Shown piece by piece: positions 25,372 through 35,620 of a stretch of 64,000 nucleotides of DNA. Each line of letters begins with the position of its first letter. The stretch's first letter is position 1. Made by a program: the position numbers and the translations under genes. The notes under the pieces were generated by a model. The model searched no databases. It saw nothing but the letters and a program-made list of their open reading frames with translations, and was not told the origin of the DNA. This DNA is from Spironucleus salmonicida (taxonomy: Eukaryota; Fornicata; Diplomonadida; Hexamitidae), in the NCBI GenBank assembly GCA_000497125.2, contig CM035318.1:926001-990000 (forward strand). Direction: 5' to 3'.

Positions 25372-25375
25372 GTGA

Positions 25376-25685
25376 GTGCCAAATGCAAATGGATTAAAAC
25401 TCTTAATTATTGAAATTACAATATAGATATGTGATATTTGACCTTTATAGACTAAATTATGGTCATATTGAAATTTATAAGTAGTTGCGTTTTTAATTAT
25501 TTACAACTAATTTTACAGTATTATATGTTATAGTGATATTAAAGATTAAAATAATAGTTTTAATAATGATTTTTATAATACTATTCTATAGAGATTATAT
25601 GTATTTTGAAATTAAATAAATCAAAAATTATTATTATGTTATTATACATTTATTATTAAAGTAATATAATTGATTTTCTTATCAA
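25376..25685. other. AT-rich spacer inside the inverted repeat loop
   Basis: 310 bp of AT-rich DNA between the left arm and the SLC35F6-like gene; no gene or motif seen. Confidence 0.5.
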
Positions 25686-26951
25686 ATGGTAGATAAAGAG
25701 TCTGGAAAATATTCTAAGAAAGCTCTTTTTGGCATCCTTGGTATGCTTATATTTGGAACAGGAACTATGATATCTTCTAAACTTATGTTAGACTCTTCTG
25801 CTTGCCCATAGTATAACGCGGAACGTTATCCAGGTGTTTTGCCTTGGACTCACGGAAATTGCCCATAATACTTAGTTAAGAAGTTTGAAAAGCCTTGGTT
25901 TTAAACTGCTGCTATGTTTTCGGCTATGACTTTCTGTATATTTGGACACTTTGGTGTTATATTTTATAATGAGAAAAAAGCCCAAAAATTAGCAGCACAA
26001 CGCGCATTAGAATAATTAGAAGAGGCTGAAGAATAGGAATAGGCTCCATAGGTGGTTAAACATTCATGGAAATCTTATACTTATATTGGCGTCCCAGCTA
26101 TTTTCGATATGGTCGCTACTACTATTATGACTTTGGGTTTAGTATATATTGATGTTTCTATTATGCAAATGCTCCGTGGATCTCTTGTTATTTTTGCGTC
26201 TTTCTTTAGTGTTTGGTTCTTAAAGCGTAAAATTAAAATCTACTAATGGTGTAGCGTTATTCTCACAACTTTAGCCTTGTGTCTTGTAGGTGTTTCATGT
26301 GTTTTATCTAGCTAAAATTCTGTAGGTTCTTCTCCTTCCGAGCAGATGTATGGGTGTTTCTTAATTGTTATTTCTTAGCTTATTCAAGCTACTCAAATCG
26401 TCTGTGAAGACTTTTTATTATCAGGTATTTAGGCTGCTCCATTATAAATTGTAGGTATGGAAGGTGTGTGGGGTTTAGTTGCCACTTGTGCTATTTGTTG
26501 GCCAATTGTTAATTTCATTCCAGGTCATGATAACGGTGTTTAAGAGGACATTGTTGATACTTTCTATATGCTTGCTGATAACGGATAAATTGCTAGTTTT
26601 ACTGTAATCTATTGGTTCAGTATTTTAGTACTTAACTGGGCTGGCATGGTTCTTACAGCTGAAACTAGCTCAGTTGTTAGAAGTATTTTCGAATCAATTC
26701 GTACTATTGCCATATGGCTTACCGACTTATTGATATTCTACGTTTTTGCACCACATAGCGTTTATGGTGAGGCATGGACCACTTATAGCTGGCTTCAGCT
26801 TGCAGGCTTTGTCCTTTTAATTTTCAGCAGCCAGTGCTACAATGGTTACGTTAAGTTCCCATTCTTTAAGTACGCTGACATTGTCTAAGATAAAGAAGAA
26901 GCTGAGCCTCTTATTGAAGGAGAGCATAGCACAAACTTGTCGAACGAGTGA
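25686..26951 (+). CDS. SLC35F6-like transporter (drug/metabolite transporter superfamily), 421 aa
   Basis: ATG 25686 to TGA 26949-26951, with many TAA/TAG Gln codons. About ten hydrophobic segments. The start GILGMLIFGTGTMISSKLML matches the first membrane helix of SLC35F6/TANGO9-type proteins, and DVSIMQMLRGSLVIFASFFS corresponds to the conserved EAM-like central helix pair. FSSQCYNGYVKFPFFKY and an acidic tail (EEAEPLIEGE) end the protein. Members sit in lysosomal, Golgi or ER membranes and their substrate is uncertain. A charged loop (EKKAQKLAAQRALEQLEEAE) lies between helices 2 and 3. Confidence 0.85.
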
Positions 26952-27079
26952 TAATACATTTCTCTTAAATTATTTTTCATTTAATTTATTTACCCAAAAT
27001 TTACTCAAAAAATTATTGTTATAAATTATATAATAATTTAATTTTTATTAATCCCACTCCACTTCACGAATATTCAAAA

Positions 27080-28201
27080 ATGTCATCCTCTGAAACATCG
27101 CATATAACGGCTACTTTTGACTCATTTTAAGTTTTCAAACGAAATGCACACTCTCTGTACGACCTGATTATATCACATGTCCTCTGCTTCCCTTCCCTGA
27201 CAATTAATTTTCCACCAAAGACGACCCTTAAAAACGATCAAATTCGCGTTCCGTTCACATTTTCGACTCACACTGACGAGCAGAATTTCATTTACCAGCA
27301 GACGATATCGCTGCCAACGCCACAAACGTCGCAGGCGCAGCAGACCATTTCCGTTTCCTCTAGAGGCGTCTTTGCCGGTGGCTACGGAAACAGCGATTTC
27401 GGGCTCATAAAGCCTGAATTCTTCGCCCAAATTCCAGCTGAAGCGAACTTTTCAGCGCTCTCGCCAGACGGAGAAATTATTGCAGTTAGTGTCGAAAATT
27501 CTATTTTGATTTTCGATTTCCACTCCTTTTTAATAAACCAAAATTGTGCACCAAAACTAACGCTTTCGCACATCGTTTCCGATTGTTTTTCGATGGTTTT
27601 TAACGAATTTTAACTCATTTGTGGTGATTCGAGCGGAAAAGTCCTTATTTACGACATAAACTCGTTTTCTGGCGAGATTTTGGCCTAATGCTCGTTTGGA
27701 GCATCAATTAACGGCATTTGCGTATCGCCCCATTTCGAAAATTTGATACTTTTCGTCACCGATTAGGGAGAGCTTATTTTCACAGATTTCAAGCTCAAGA
27801 TGCTCAAAAGTGTGCTTTTAGGCGACGTAATTGAGGACTTCGTTGGTACGAGCATCTGTTGGAGCTGTTTTGACAACAATTCTGTTACTATTGGAGGCAA
27901 TGAAGGAGATATAATAATATATAATATTAAAGAAAATTCCGCTAGAAAACTCGTAAAATATCATACTGGAGCGATATATTAGTTACAATATAGTTAATTT
28001 TATGATTTACTCTTGGCCGGATCTGAGGATTCTCGGATAACGCTGTGGCTGGGCGGTGAACTGGTTTTCGTGCATGCTGGGCACACATGCTGCGTTTCGG
28101 ATGCCCGTTTCCACCCCACAATTCCGAATTTAATCGGCAGCGTCGCCGAGGACAACTCCTTGTAGTTTTGGTGGCCTAGCAATTTATGTTTCGAGAAGTG
28201 A
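27080..28201 (+). CDS. WD40 protein, RBBP4/MSI1-like histone-binding, 373 aa
   Basis: ATG 27080 to TGA 28199-28201. WD-type repeats are seen from residue about 115: FSALSPDGEIIAVSVENSIL, ICGDSSGKVLIYDI, VTIGGNEGDIIIYNI, LLAGSEDSRITLW, and the last repeat HAGHTCCVSDARFHP...AEDNSLQFW, close to the last blade of RBBP4/CAF-1 p48. Such proteins carry histone H4 to chromatin complexes. CCCACTCC lies 22 bp before the start. The stop is followed by GTGAGT, and a TTAACAG about 70 bp on abuts the repeat arm, so splicing into the arm is formally possible but not needed. Confidence 0.75.
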
Positions 28202-28275
28202 GTTGGTTTGTGCCCTTCATCAATTGTAATCTTAATAAAATTTCTGCTACTGTTGTGGATTAACAGGAAATTCAC

Positions 28276-28719
28276 TCAGCTTAGCAGGGTCTTGGCGACG
28301 AGCTTGGCGCCGTTGAGTAGCCCTCCCACGAGCCCGCTGCCGCCTTTCTCCTGGTCGAACAGCTCCACTGCGCGGTTGGTCAACAGGTATCCCGCGTCCA
28401 CGGTCTCCGAGAGCGCGGCAGTGAGCGTGAGCAGACTCTCCAGCGCGGCGGCCTCGGTGAGCTCTGACAGCACGGAGCGCACTGCCGATGCCACGCAATC
28501 GAGGCAGTGCTCGAGGTACAACTCGTTGGCGTCCGGGGCGGCGTACAGGAAGAGCGAGAGCTCGCCAAGGCGGCGCGTGCACACCAGGGAGGCGTGGTAG
28601 TGCACCTCGGTGGCGGGGCCCGCAACGACCTCTGGCAGCTGGGAGAGCGAGAAGCCGGGCGTGTACTGACGCGCGTACAGCACCGTGCGGGCGGAGGTGA
28701 GGCGGACGGCCTCTATCAT
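28276..28719 (-). CDS. Coatomer zeta-like protein, IR gene 3 (right)
   Basis: Second copy of the 147-aa zeta-COP-like gene, with a protein identical to 24928-25371. Same start, same TGA stop and same 25-bp gap to the upstream gene. See the left copy for the family evidence. Confidence 0.6.
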   Translation of the reverse strand: MIEAVRLTSARTVLYARQYTPGFSLSQLPEVVAGPATEVHYHASLVCTRRLGELSLFLYAAPDANELYLEHCLDCVASAVRSVLSELTEAAALESLLTLTAALSETVDAGYLLTNRAVELFDQEKGGSGLVGGLLNGAKLVAKTLLS

Positions 28720-28744
28720 TAGTGGAAGGGAGTGAGGGCAAAAC

Positions 28745-29191
28745 TCAGAGGGTAAGCTGCGGCGCCATCACGAGCGTCATGAGCGCCGCGAAGGCAAGCG
28801 GTAGGGCCCAGAAGCGCACGGCGCGGAAGCACACCACCGCTACCGAGAGGGGCGCCAGCAGGACCCCGGCGCTCGCGGCCGCCACCACGTAGCGGTTGAG
28901 GCGGGCCGGAAGGAGGCGCTCGACGCGCGCGTGCAGCAGCACTGTGGACAGGGTGAAGACAGCGTAGGAGAGCCAGGCGCGCAGCACCCACGCCGGGAAC
29001 CTCTCCGGCAGCAACTCCGGCAGCCGCAGCCAGCGGGCTCCGAAGCACAGCGCCAGCGGCCAGAGCACGGCCTCCACGCGGTACAGCACGGCGGCGCTGC
29101 GGGCGATGCGCGCGTCCAGCTCCGGGGTGGCGACTGGCAGCAGGTGCGCGGGACAGCGGGTCGTGGGCTCGCGCTCGGTGGGCACGGTCAT
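28745..29191 (-). CDS. Polytopic membrane protein, IR gene 2 (right)
   Basis: Second copy of the 148-aa, roughly four-helix membrane protein, identical in sequence to 24456-24902, with the same ATGA overlap with gene 1. Confidence 0.6.
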   Translation of the reverse strand: MTVPTEREPTTRCPAHLLPVATPELDARIARSAAVLYRVEAVLWPLALCFGARWLRLPELLPERFPAWVLRAWLSYAVFTLSTVLLHARVERLLPARLNRYVVAAASAGVLLAPLSVAVVCFRAVRFWALPLAFAALMTLVMAPQLTL

Positions 29192-29577
29192 TGTGGAAGG
29201 GCGAGGCGGAACACGTCCCCGAAGTAGTGCACGGTGAGGTCCTGGCCCCGCAGGCGGTAGTGGCCGCCCCCGAGGCTCAGGAAGCGTCGGAAACGGCCGG
29301 CCACCTCGGAGCCGTCGCGCAGCCGGGCGGCGGGGGTGCGCTTGAGCTCGCACAGCAGGGCGCATAGCCCGTCGAAGTCGCGGTGCAGCTCGTTCTCCAG
29401 CGCGGAGTGCAGCGAGCACGACAGCGAGGTGTCCAGCACGCTCGCACCGAGGATGAGGCCCGCCTGGTGCTCCACCTGGTCCGTGAGCACACGCACGCGG
29501 CCCTCGAGTGCAGCCTCGCGCGGGCTGGACGGTCCCTGCGGCGGGCGCGTCTCCGGTGGCGATGGGGCTCGGCGCAT
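29188..29577 (-). CDS. Hypothetical 129-aa protein, IR gene 1 (right)
   Basis: Second copy of the 129-aa gene with the same protein as 24070-24459. The single-base arm difference nearby is silent in this frame but changes Ser to Pro in the overlapping frame, which favours this frame as the coding one. Confidence 0.55.
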   Translation of the reverse strand: MRRAPSPPETRPPQGPSSPREAALEGRVRVLTDQVEHQAGLILGASVLDTSLSCSLHSALENELHRDFDGLCALLCELKRTPAARLRDGSEVAGRFRRFLSLGGGHYRLRGQDLTVHYFGDVFRLALPQ

Positions 29578-29804
29578 TTTCTGGAGGGGCCGCCCGCGCG
29601 TAATATATCATGCCGCTCCGAATGCGGTTTCCGCGCGGTACGCAGCCCACACCGCAGCGCAGCGTCCCGCTATGGCCAGGTGCCGTGCGCCCTTCCTGTC
29701 TGCTCCGAATTCGGTCTCAGTGACACCCTGACCCGCAGCTAGCTGGGGAACGGGCGCCGCCCGCTATGTGTTGCCCATCTATCAACAATGTCTTCCATAA
29801 TTAC

Positions 29805-29862
29805 TTTACCTTACCTTATATTATCTTATATTATCTTACCTTATCTTATCTTATATTATCAT
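29805..29862. repeat. (CTTAT)n-like microsatellite
   Basis: An imperfect run of CTTAC, CTTAT and ATTAT units (TTACCTTATATTATCTTA and similar) directly outside the right arm, followed by a C/T-rich stretch up to the end of the GDPD-like gene. Confidence 0.75.
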
Positions 29863-29900
29863 CCCTTCCCTTCCCTTCACTCCCCCCATATATCCCTCAC

Positions 29901-31274
29901 TCACACCAACACACTATTCTCGCATTTCCTTCCCGTTTTCTCGTTAATCCAGCCTGTAATCGACCTGTGCGCTACCAATATCACCATAAACAGCCCCGCT
30001 GCAATCAGCGTGACCAGCAGGTACCCGCCACCAAAAATTGTATACTTTTGCCCCATAGCAAAATCTGAAGTCACGATGCTCCCGGTACCGGCCAGCAGCC
30101 GCGCTGCTGCGCTCGTTTGAATAGTCCACGAAACCACATGCATAGAGCGCTAATATTTAGCGTATAACGGAGCCGCAAATGTGATCGTGGAGACGAAATC
30201 GGCCGTTTAGAACAGCAGCCCGGCAGCGTGAATAGTGACCCGTTCGTCACCCCCAAACGCTCGTTTTGCTTCCTGCAAATTATTTTTCGCATCGACGCGA
30301 ATCGTAAAGTTCACGTCAGGATTGGCGGCCACCAGCGCCTTAATAGCGTGAATTACCTCTTTAGCGTTATTTTAGTCTTTCACATCGAGCATGACCAGCG
30401 ACGCCGTCTCGTTTTCCATTTTGCAGTGGGCCCTGATGGCATCAATTCCCTGCTGCGCTGAGTTCAGTGTAAGCTCCGTAACGGCCTCGTCGACATGCTT
30501 TGTGTACTGGCGGTACGGATCTATGCGGATCCAGAGCTTTCCGACGTTGATTCGCATCAGCGTGGACAGGTCCTCGTCAGCCATTAATTTCCCCTTAAAT
30601 CTGGCGTCGCCACTATAGTGGGAAATTTCCTTATCATGCGCCAAAATAAGCTCTTTGTCCTTTGTTAAGCGGACGTCCAGTTCGACTGCGAACGGCGTGG
30701 AGGCCTTGCACGTCTTCTAGATGGTGTAAGCAGTGCCTTCAGGACCGTTCTACGGGCCTGAGCGGTGCGCAATAAAGAGGCCAGAAGATGTGCGAGCGGT
30801 GAAGGAAAATGTGTCGTAGAAGATCGAGTTTCCGTACAAAAAGAACGCGGACGCGCAAATTGCGAACCACGCGATTCTGCCAAGGCATTTTGTAGCGCTT
30901 GAAGTGCGGAACTTCGTGATGTAGTAAGCTAGAGTCGCAACGGGGGCCAAAAGTAGGGTTATAGTGAGTATTGGGTAAATATTATAGCCCTAAGCCAGGC
31001 ATTACAAAAATATTGTCACCACTGCCATGAGTGCTACCATGGTCCATTGCAAGGCTATTCTTATTGTTTAGCGTTTGAAAATCACCTAAAATGCGATTAA
31101 AAGCGCTAAGAAGAAAATGAGAACGCAGCCTGCGAACGCACAAATTGATGGGAAACTCAACTAAAACTTAAAGCGGAAATCGCAGTCTATCTACTAATGA
31201 TTGAATACGATCGTTATTATATCTAGATAGCACAGCACTCCAGCTACCCAGTAAGGGGATGAGCCTTTGTACAT
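29901..31274 (-). CDS. Membrane GDPD-like protein, copy B (457 aa), altered catalytic motif
   Basis: ATG 31274 to TGA 29901-29903. Same architecture as copy A: four or five N-terminal membrane segments, a GDPD-like domain, a C-terminal membrane segment. HRSG and VELDVRLTKDKELILAHD are kept. The PEN motif reads PQN because its Glu codon is TAG (HRSGPQNGPEGT), and TIEKT is TIQKT. The motif Glu normally binds the catalytic metal, so activity is doubtful unless the neighbouring Glu substitutes. More GC-rich than copy A. Confidence 0.85.
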
Positions 31275-32387
31275 TTTTAATAGTTATATTCGTATATATC
31301 ACTAGTATGATTTAATATTCATAAATTGATTAAACCGATGAAATGCTAGGAAATACGAATAATCTATTTTAAGTAATATGATAAAACTAGAAATAAAAAA
31401 TTAAACATATAATAATGATAATAATAATAAATTTTTACAATAATATTTAAACCATTGTGTATTAAAAAATGAAAAATAAATTAGTGAATAGATATGGTAT
31501 TATCATGATTTTAGCTATAATAATTTAAATTTTAGATAAAAATCTTATTTTTAGAAATGTTTGAAAGCTAACTGACCATAATTATGTGCATTGTTCTCTT
31601 AGAATAAAAACAATATAAGAAAAATAATATTATTATAGTATTTATAGATTAGTATGATTTGTTCTCAATTTTAATGTTAAATTAAAAACATACTTATATA
31701 AAAATTTACTTATTTAGAAAGTAAATTTATCATTAAATCAAACATTATTTAGTATAGCTTAACTGTAAGCATAACCTATAGATTACAATCTTATAAATAC
31801 ATTTTATGAATAATTTGTATCTGCGGAATTGCTATGCCCTTGAAATAAGTTAATGTAGATTCTAACATCATAAAAAAGATAGTTTAATATCTGGAATTTG
31901 TCTAGTTGCTAACTACCTGTTGATTTCCTATAGTCCAATATTTCAAATATTATGAAGTAAAATTATTTAAATATTTATATAAATTACCGCTAGTTCTAGT
32001 TTTTAATATTTTAAATGTTATTATAAATTGTTAATTATTTTCGCAATATTGACATATATTTTATTCTTGAGTAATATAATTCATGGTTTATGTAAATTAA
32101 TTAGTCCTGATAAAGATATTAGAATATTAAGTTTACAGAGATTTTAATTTATAATTCTATTGATACATAATATATACATAATATTAATAAATTGTGATTC
32201 CTAAGTATTGGAATCTAGATTCTATAGTAGAACTAAAATATATTAGTATTTAACGTTATAAAATTCACATTAATTCTCATCATTTAGGTGTATAAGGTTT
32301 AATTATGTCATAATTTTATTAATATAGTCAACTAATCTGAAGTTTCTTTAGGTTATAAATTTATCAGTATTGACACTATTCTCAAAA
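31275..32387. other. AT-rich spacer of duplicated unit B
   Basis: 1.1 kb of AT-rich DNA between copy B of the GDPD-like gene and copy B of the 148-aa gene. No coding frame seen. Only the last ~80 bp are clearly alike between the two units. Confidence 0.45.
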
Positions 32388-32834
32388 ATGGACTCATAAT
32401 AGAAGCACCGATTTTCCCTCTGCATGCTGCAGTATTTCGGACCCGACGGCCGCGCCGCGATCCGGGCGGTGAAGGCGATGAGCATGACCCAGAAACGCGA
32501 CCTGTTCCACCTAGCGAGCACCGCGGCGGACTGCAGCAGCCGGCAGGCCGTGGACTACTTCCACAACACCTGGTCCCGCCAGTTCTTCCAGTCCCCGGAG
32601 CCCTTCCGCAACGAGGTGCGCGAGCTGTGGCAGGCGTTCTCTGCGGACCCCGAGTAGCGCTACGGCGAAGTGTATGAAATCATGCAGGAGCGGCATGGCG
32701 GAATCTTCCACCGACAGGCGCTGCGGCAGCTCGTGCTCAGGGAGTACGGCCGGCCGCCCAAGTTCACGCAGACCGACCTCGACGCCCTTTGCTGCTTACT
32801 AGCTATTGATAGGGACCCAACTGATTGCATTTGA
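32388..32834 (+). CDS. GC-rich 148-aa hypothetical protein, copy B
   Basis: ATG 32388 to TGA 32832-32834, the same length as copy A. The N-terminus MDSQQKHRFSLCM keeps the TAA TAG pair. Differences from copy A are a few substitutions (N2D, L7H, V14L, Q28K, A33T, a late K to R), then divergence of the last twelve residues (AIDRDPTDCI here) where the duplication stops. Function unknown. Confidence 0.65.
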
Positions 32835-33373
32835 GTTATAAAATTGGTTGTAAATTTACTTTGATTTTAAATAATGAATAATTGGATATATTTAATAGTA
32901 TTTTGATGTTAATTTATTTTTAGATATTTTTTAAATACTAAATTAGAAATATTAACGATAAGATTAATAAATTTCAGTAATTCACTTATTAATTTACGAA
33001 GTTAAAACATGTAAGATAAACTGTATTAGTAAGTGATAACTATATGGGTAGTATAAAATATTTTTGATTTTTATATATTATATTAATTATTACAACTCCC
33101 ATGTTCTTTATATTTGATTATAAATTAAATGTATAGTTGTATACTTAATAAAAAGAGAGTATAAGATATATATGTAAATCTTTTATAAATTATGCGCCAC
33201 TATTTGTATTATTATTTTATCTACTATTACATCTGCAATAATTTTTCCAAAAATAACTAAACTGATTTAAGAATTAACTATAAACTATCTACTACTATTT
33301 TTAAGAATATATATACCAGTATCAATAACTAAATTAAATTGCCAAATACCAAAAATCTAAATAAATTTAGAAA
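32835..33373. other. AT-rich intergenic, nothing recognised
   Basis: About 540 bp of AT-rich DNA before the end of the glucokinase gene, with no coding frame, repeat or RNA gene apparent. Confidence 0.45.
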
Positions 33374-34387
33374 TCATTCTGAAGTTTTTCCGAGCAATGC
33401 CGCGCCAAGTATACCTGCATCATTGCCTAAGGAAGCCTTGATTATCTTGGTATTATTTTTACTGAACTTAGTAAAAACCTATTCGGCAACTAAGGCTTTA
33501 ACCTCGTTAATAAGCCAGTCACCTTGGGCGGAAATTCCACCACCGATAGACAATAAATCAGGTTAGAAGACGTTGATTATATCAGTAACTCCGCAAGCAA
33601 GGTACCTGATGAATTGCTCAGTAACTTTTTTACCAGCTTCATCCCCCTTTTCCCTAGCATCGAAGCAAGTCTGTCCGGTAACTTTCTCGATATCATTTTC
33701 GACCAGGTCCCACATCAAAGAGTCCTTATTTTCGTTCATAATTTCTTTTGTGAGGCTAATTATCCCAGTTGCGCTAGCATATGCCTCCAAACACCCCTTT
33801 CTGCCGCAGGTGCACTATCTGCCATCAAGTATTATGACTTTGTGACCTAATTCTGCGCCAGCAGAGTTGAACCCAGTGAATATTTTGTTATTTATGATGA
33901 TTCCACCACCAACACCTGTACCAAGCGTCATCATTACGAATATCTTGGACCCCTTAGCCGATCCTTCCAAATATTCGCCGTAGGCGGCCGCATTAGCATC
34001 ATTGTCCATGAAAATAGGCTTGTTCAGGTCCTTTTTAAGTTCTGGGCCCAGCGGTACATCGAACCAATTGATGTTGTTGCTGTACTCTACCACTCCATCG
34101 ACGCCGTTAATAGTTCCTGGGGCCCCAATTCCGACCCAGGCGACGTCTTTTTCGAAGTCCAAATTGGCCATTTTGGTGACTGTTCTGATGAGCTCTGCCA
34201 TGTCTGCAATTATGAGCTTCGGCTGGCGCTGGGAGAGCGTTTTCACGGAGTGAGTTTTTATGATTTCGTGTCTGTGGTTAACGACGCCAGCACTAATGTT
34301 TGTACCTCCAAAGTCGACCCCTATGTAGTATTTTGGGGATTATGAGCTTGGAAGTTTGACATTTTCAGCACTAGCTGAGCAACCCAT
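33374..34387 (-). CDS. ROK-family glucokinase, 337 aa
   Basis: Phosphorylates glucose with ATP in glycolysis. ATG 34387 to TGA 33374-33376. The ATP-binding start YYIGVDFGGTNISAGVV (D25, GGT) is followed by the catalytic region FMDNDANAAAYGEY, GTGVGGGIII, and the ROK zinc site CTCGRKGCLE; the end is LGNDAGILGAALLG. This bacterial-type enzyme replaces eukaryotic hexokinase in several anaerobic protists, consistent with a metamonad. The N-terminus is MGCSAS: Gly2, Cys3 and Ser6 form a possible myristoylation/palmitoylation signal before a short linker, which would place it on a membrane. Confidence 0.93.
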
Positions 34388-34779
34388 TTTTAAATTTTTG
34401 CGATGATCACAATAAGTGCTTATAATTGAATAAAAATCATTATGAAAAAATAAAATAAATGTAAAATAAATATTAATATATAACTATAAAAATCAAGGGA
34501 TATGAATTTTTATAGTCGAAATTAAAAATATTTTAATAGTATATATAAAATCAATATATATGATAATTATGGTATAAGTAATATTAAATAGAATAATTTA
34601 GTTTTTTAGTTTCAACAAAATAGTAATAATATCACTTTATACCTGTCCTTATTTTTAAGAACAACAATTGCTTATAATCAATAGATTCTTTAATAATATC
34701 TAAGTTCCCTACTTCTTTTTAATATTGTGATTCCCTTTATTATATAATTGTATATAAAATAGCATATTTTATTTTTATA
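34388..34779. other. AT-rich divergent intergenic region
   Basis: 392 bp of AT-rich DNA between the divergent glucokinase and MGHC genes. No specific element is recognised. Confidence 0.45.
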
Positions 34780-34992
34780 ATGGGACATTGCTACTAACAC
34801 ATCGAGACGCAAAAAAGTGACCAATTACATTACCCTACTAACAACTTGATAATCCCCATCTCAGTAGAGAGTATAAATGTATCTTTTGAGGTTTCAACAA
34901 ACGAGAATACACCAGAACTGGAAGATAACCAAAGAGAGTCAGTACTTCACATAACACTCCAATAATAAGTTTTGAAATATGAATTAAAGTGA
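34780..34992 (+). CDS. Small MGHC protein, 70 aa, possible lipid anchor
   Basis: ATG 34780 to TGA 34990-34992. Starts MGHCYQHIETQK: Gly2 and Cys4 suggest N-myristoylation plus palmitoylation, although position 6 is Gln rather than Ser/Thr. The rest is polar (ISVESINVSFEVSTNENTPE) with Gln codons TAA. One of several short MG(x)C proteins in the window. No homologue recognised. Confidence 0.5.
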
Positions 34993-35017
34993 TTTACTAT
35001 GCATACTATCAATATGT

Positions 35018-35446
35018 TCAAGGCTTGGCCTCTTCACTGTTTTCCATTCCTTAATCACCAAATACCTCTCCCATGGTGTTTAAAACTTGCCTAAAGTGGT
35101 CCTAGTCGATTTCCAGGTCAAATTTTTAGATTAAAACAGGTCGTTCTTAGTGGTCCATTAGCGGCGCGAGCTTAAAATTAGAGTGAAACTTAACGAATTC
35201 GGACTTTTAATAGTATAGCTGCTTGAGCTTTTGATGCGAGTTAGCCTATTATGATCGTAGGTAGTGGTCATTCATAGGCTTATATTCAATTTCGAGGTGT
35301 TACAGGTTGTTTCTCGAACCGTAAAAGCGAGTGCTTTACCGCTGTTAGGCCTTACTAAATTCTACCAACTTATTAGCCTTAATTTGCACTGGATCTGCCT
35401 AACTAGTTATCCTGATACGAGCAAAGTTGCATTCAAAAGTACTCAT
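35018..35446 (-). CDS. Hypothetical 142-aa protein
   Basis: ATG 35446 to TGA 35018-35020, uninterrupted, with many TAA/TAG Gln codons. Basic and polar; the middle reads RSQQANSHQKLKQLYYQKSE, the end GEVFGDQGMENSEEAKP. No membrane segment or known motif. The stop lies 26 bp from that of the convergent MGHC gene. Confidence 0.6.
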
Positions 35447-35620
35447 GCGCAAATAAGATTATATATTATTATCCTATTATAATGCAGATATTATATTTTA
35501 TTGAATATAAAATTATTATAATTATTATACATTAATACCATATTTATAAAAATTTGAACTACAACGTACCACCCACACATTATTTTGCGCCATTCTACCT
35601 CCACCCCCTAGCAAAACAAA

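Larger units (their letters stand above)
23873..25375 (+). repeat. Left arm of 1,503-bp inverted repeat
   Basis: It matches the reverse complement of 28272-29774, which has the same length, almost base for base. Clear differences are a stretch near the outer end (about 23895-23935) and single bases such as Ser versus Pro in one overlapping frame. The outer boundary shares GCAACACATAGCGGGC and the inner boundary GCTAAGCTGAGTGA. The arm is GC-rich inside AT-rich DNA and carries three genes pointing inward. Confidence 0.95.
28272..29774 (-). repeat. Right arm of 1,503-bp inverted repeat
   Basis: Reverse-complement partner of 23873-25375 with the same length. The arms are separated by 2,896 bp holding the transporter and WD40 genes. 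Its inner boundary abuts the 3' end of the WD40 gene (71 bp after its stop). Near the outer end, a short block (29731-29754) has the same plus-strand orientation as the matching block in the left arm, so it is inverted relative to the arm. Confidence 0.95.

Noticed and set aside
24420-25388. Antisense ORFs of 70-113 aa in the inverted-repeat arms
   Set aside because: GC-rich DNA lacks stops in all frames; these are shadows of the sense genes with Ser/Arg/Pro-rich composition.
35290-35370. tRNA-like GGTTCGAGAAAC on the minus strand
   Set aside because: No cloverleaf can be folded by eye and it is within the coding frame 35018-35446.
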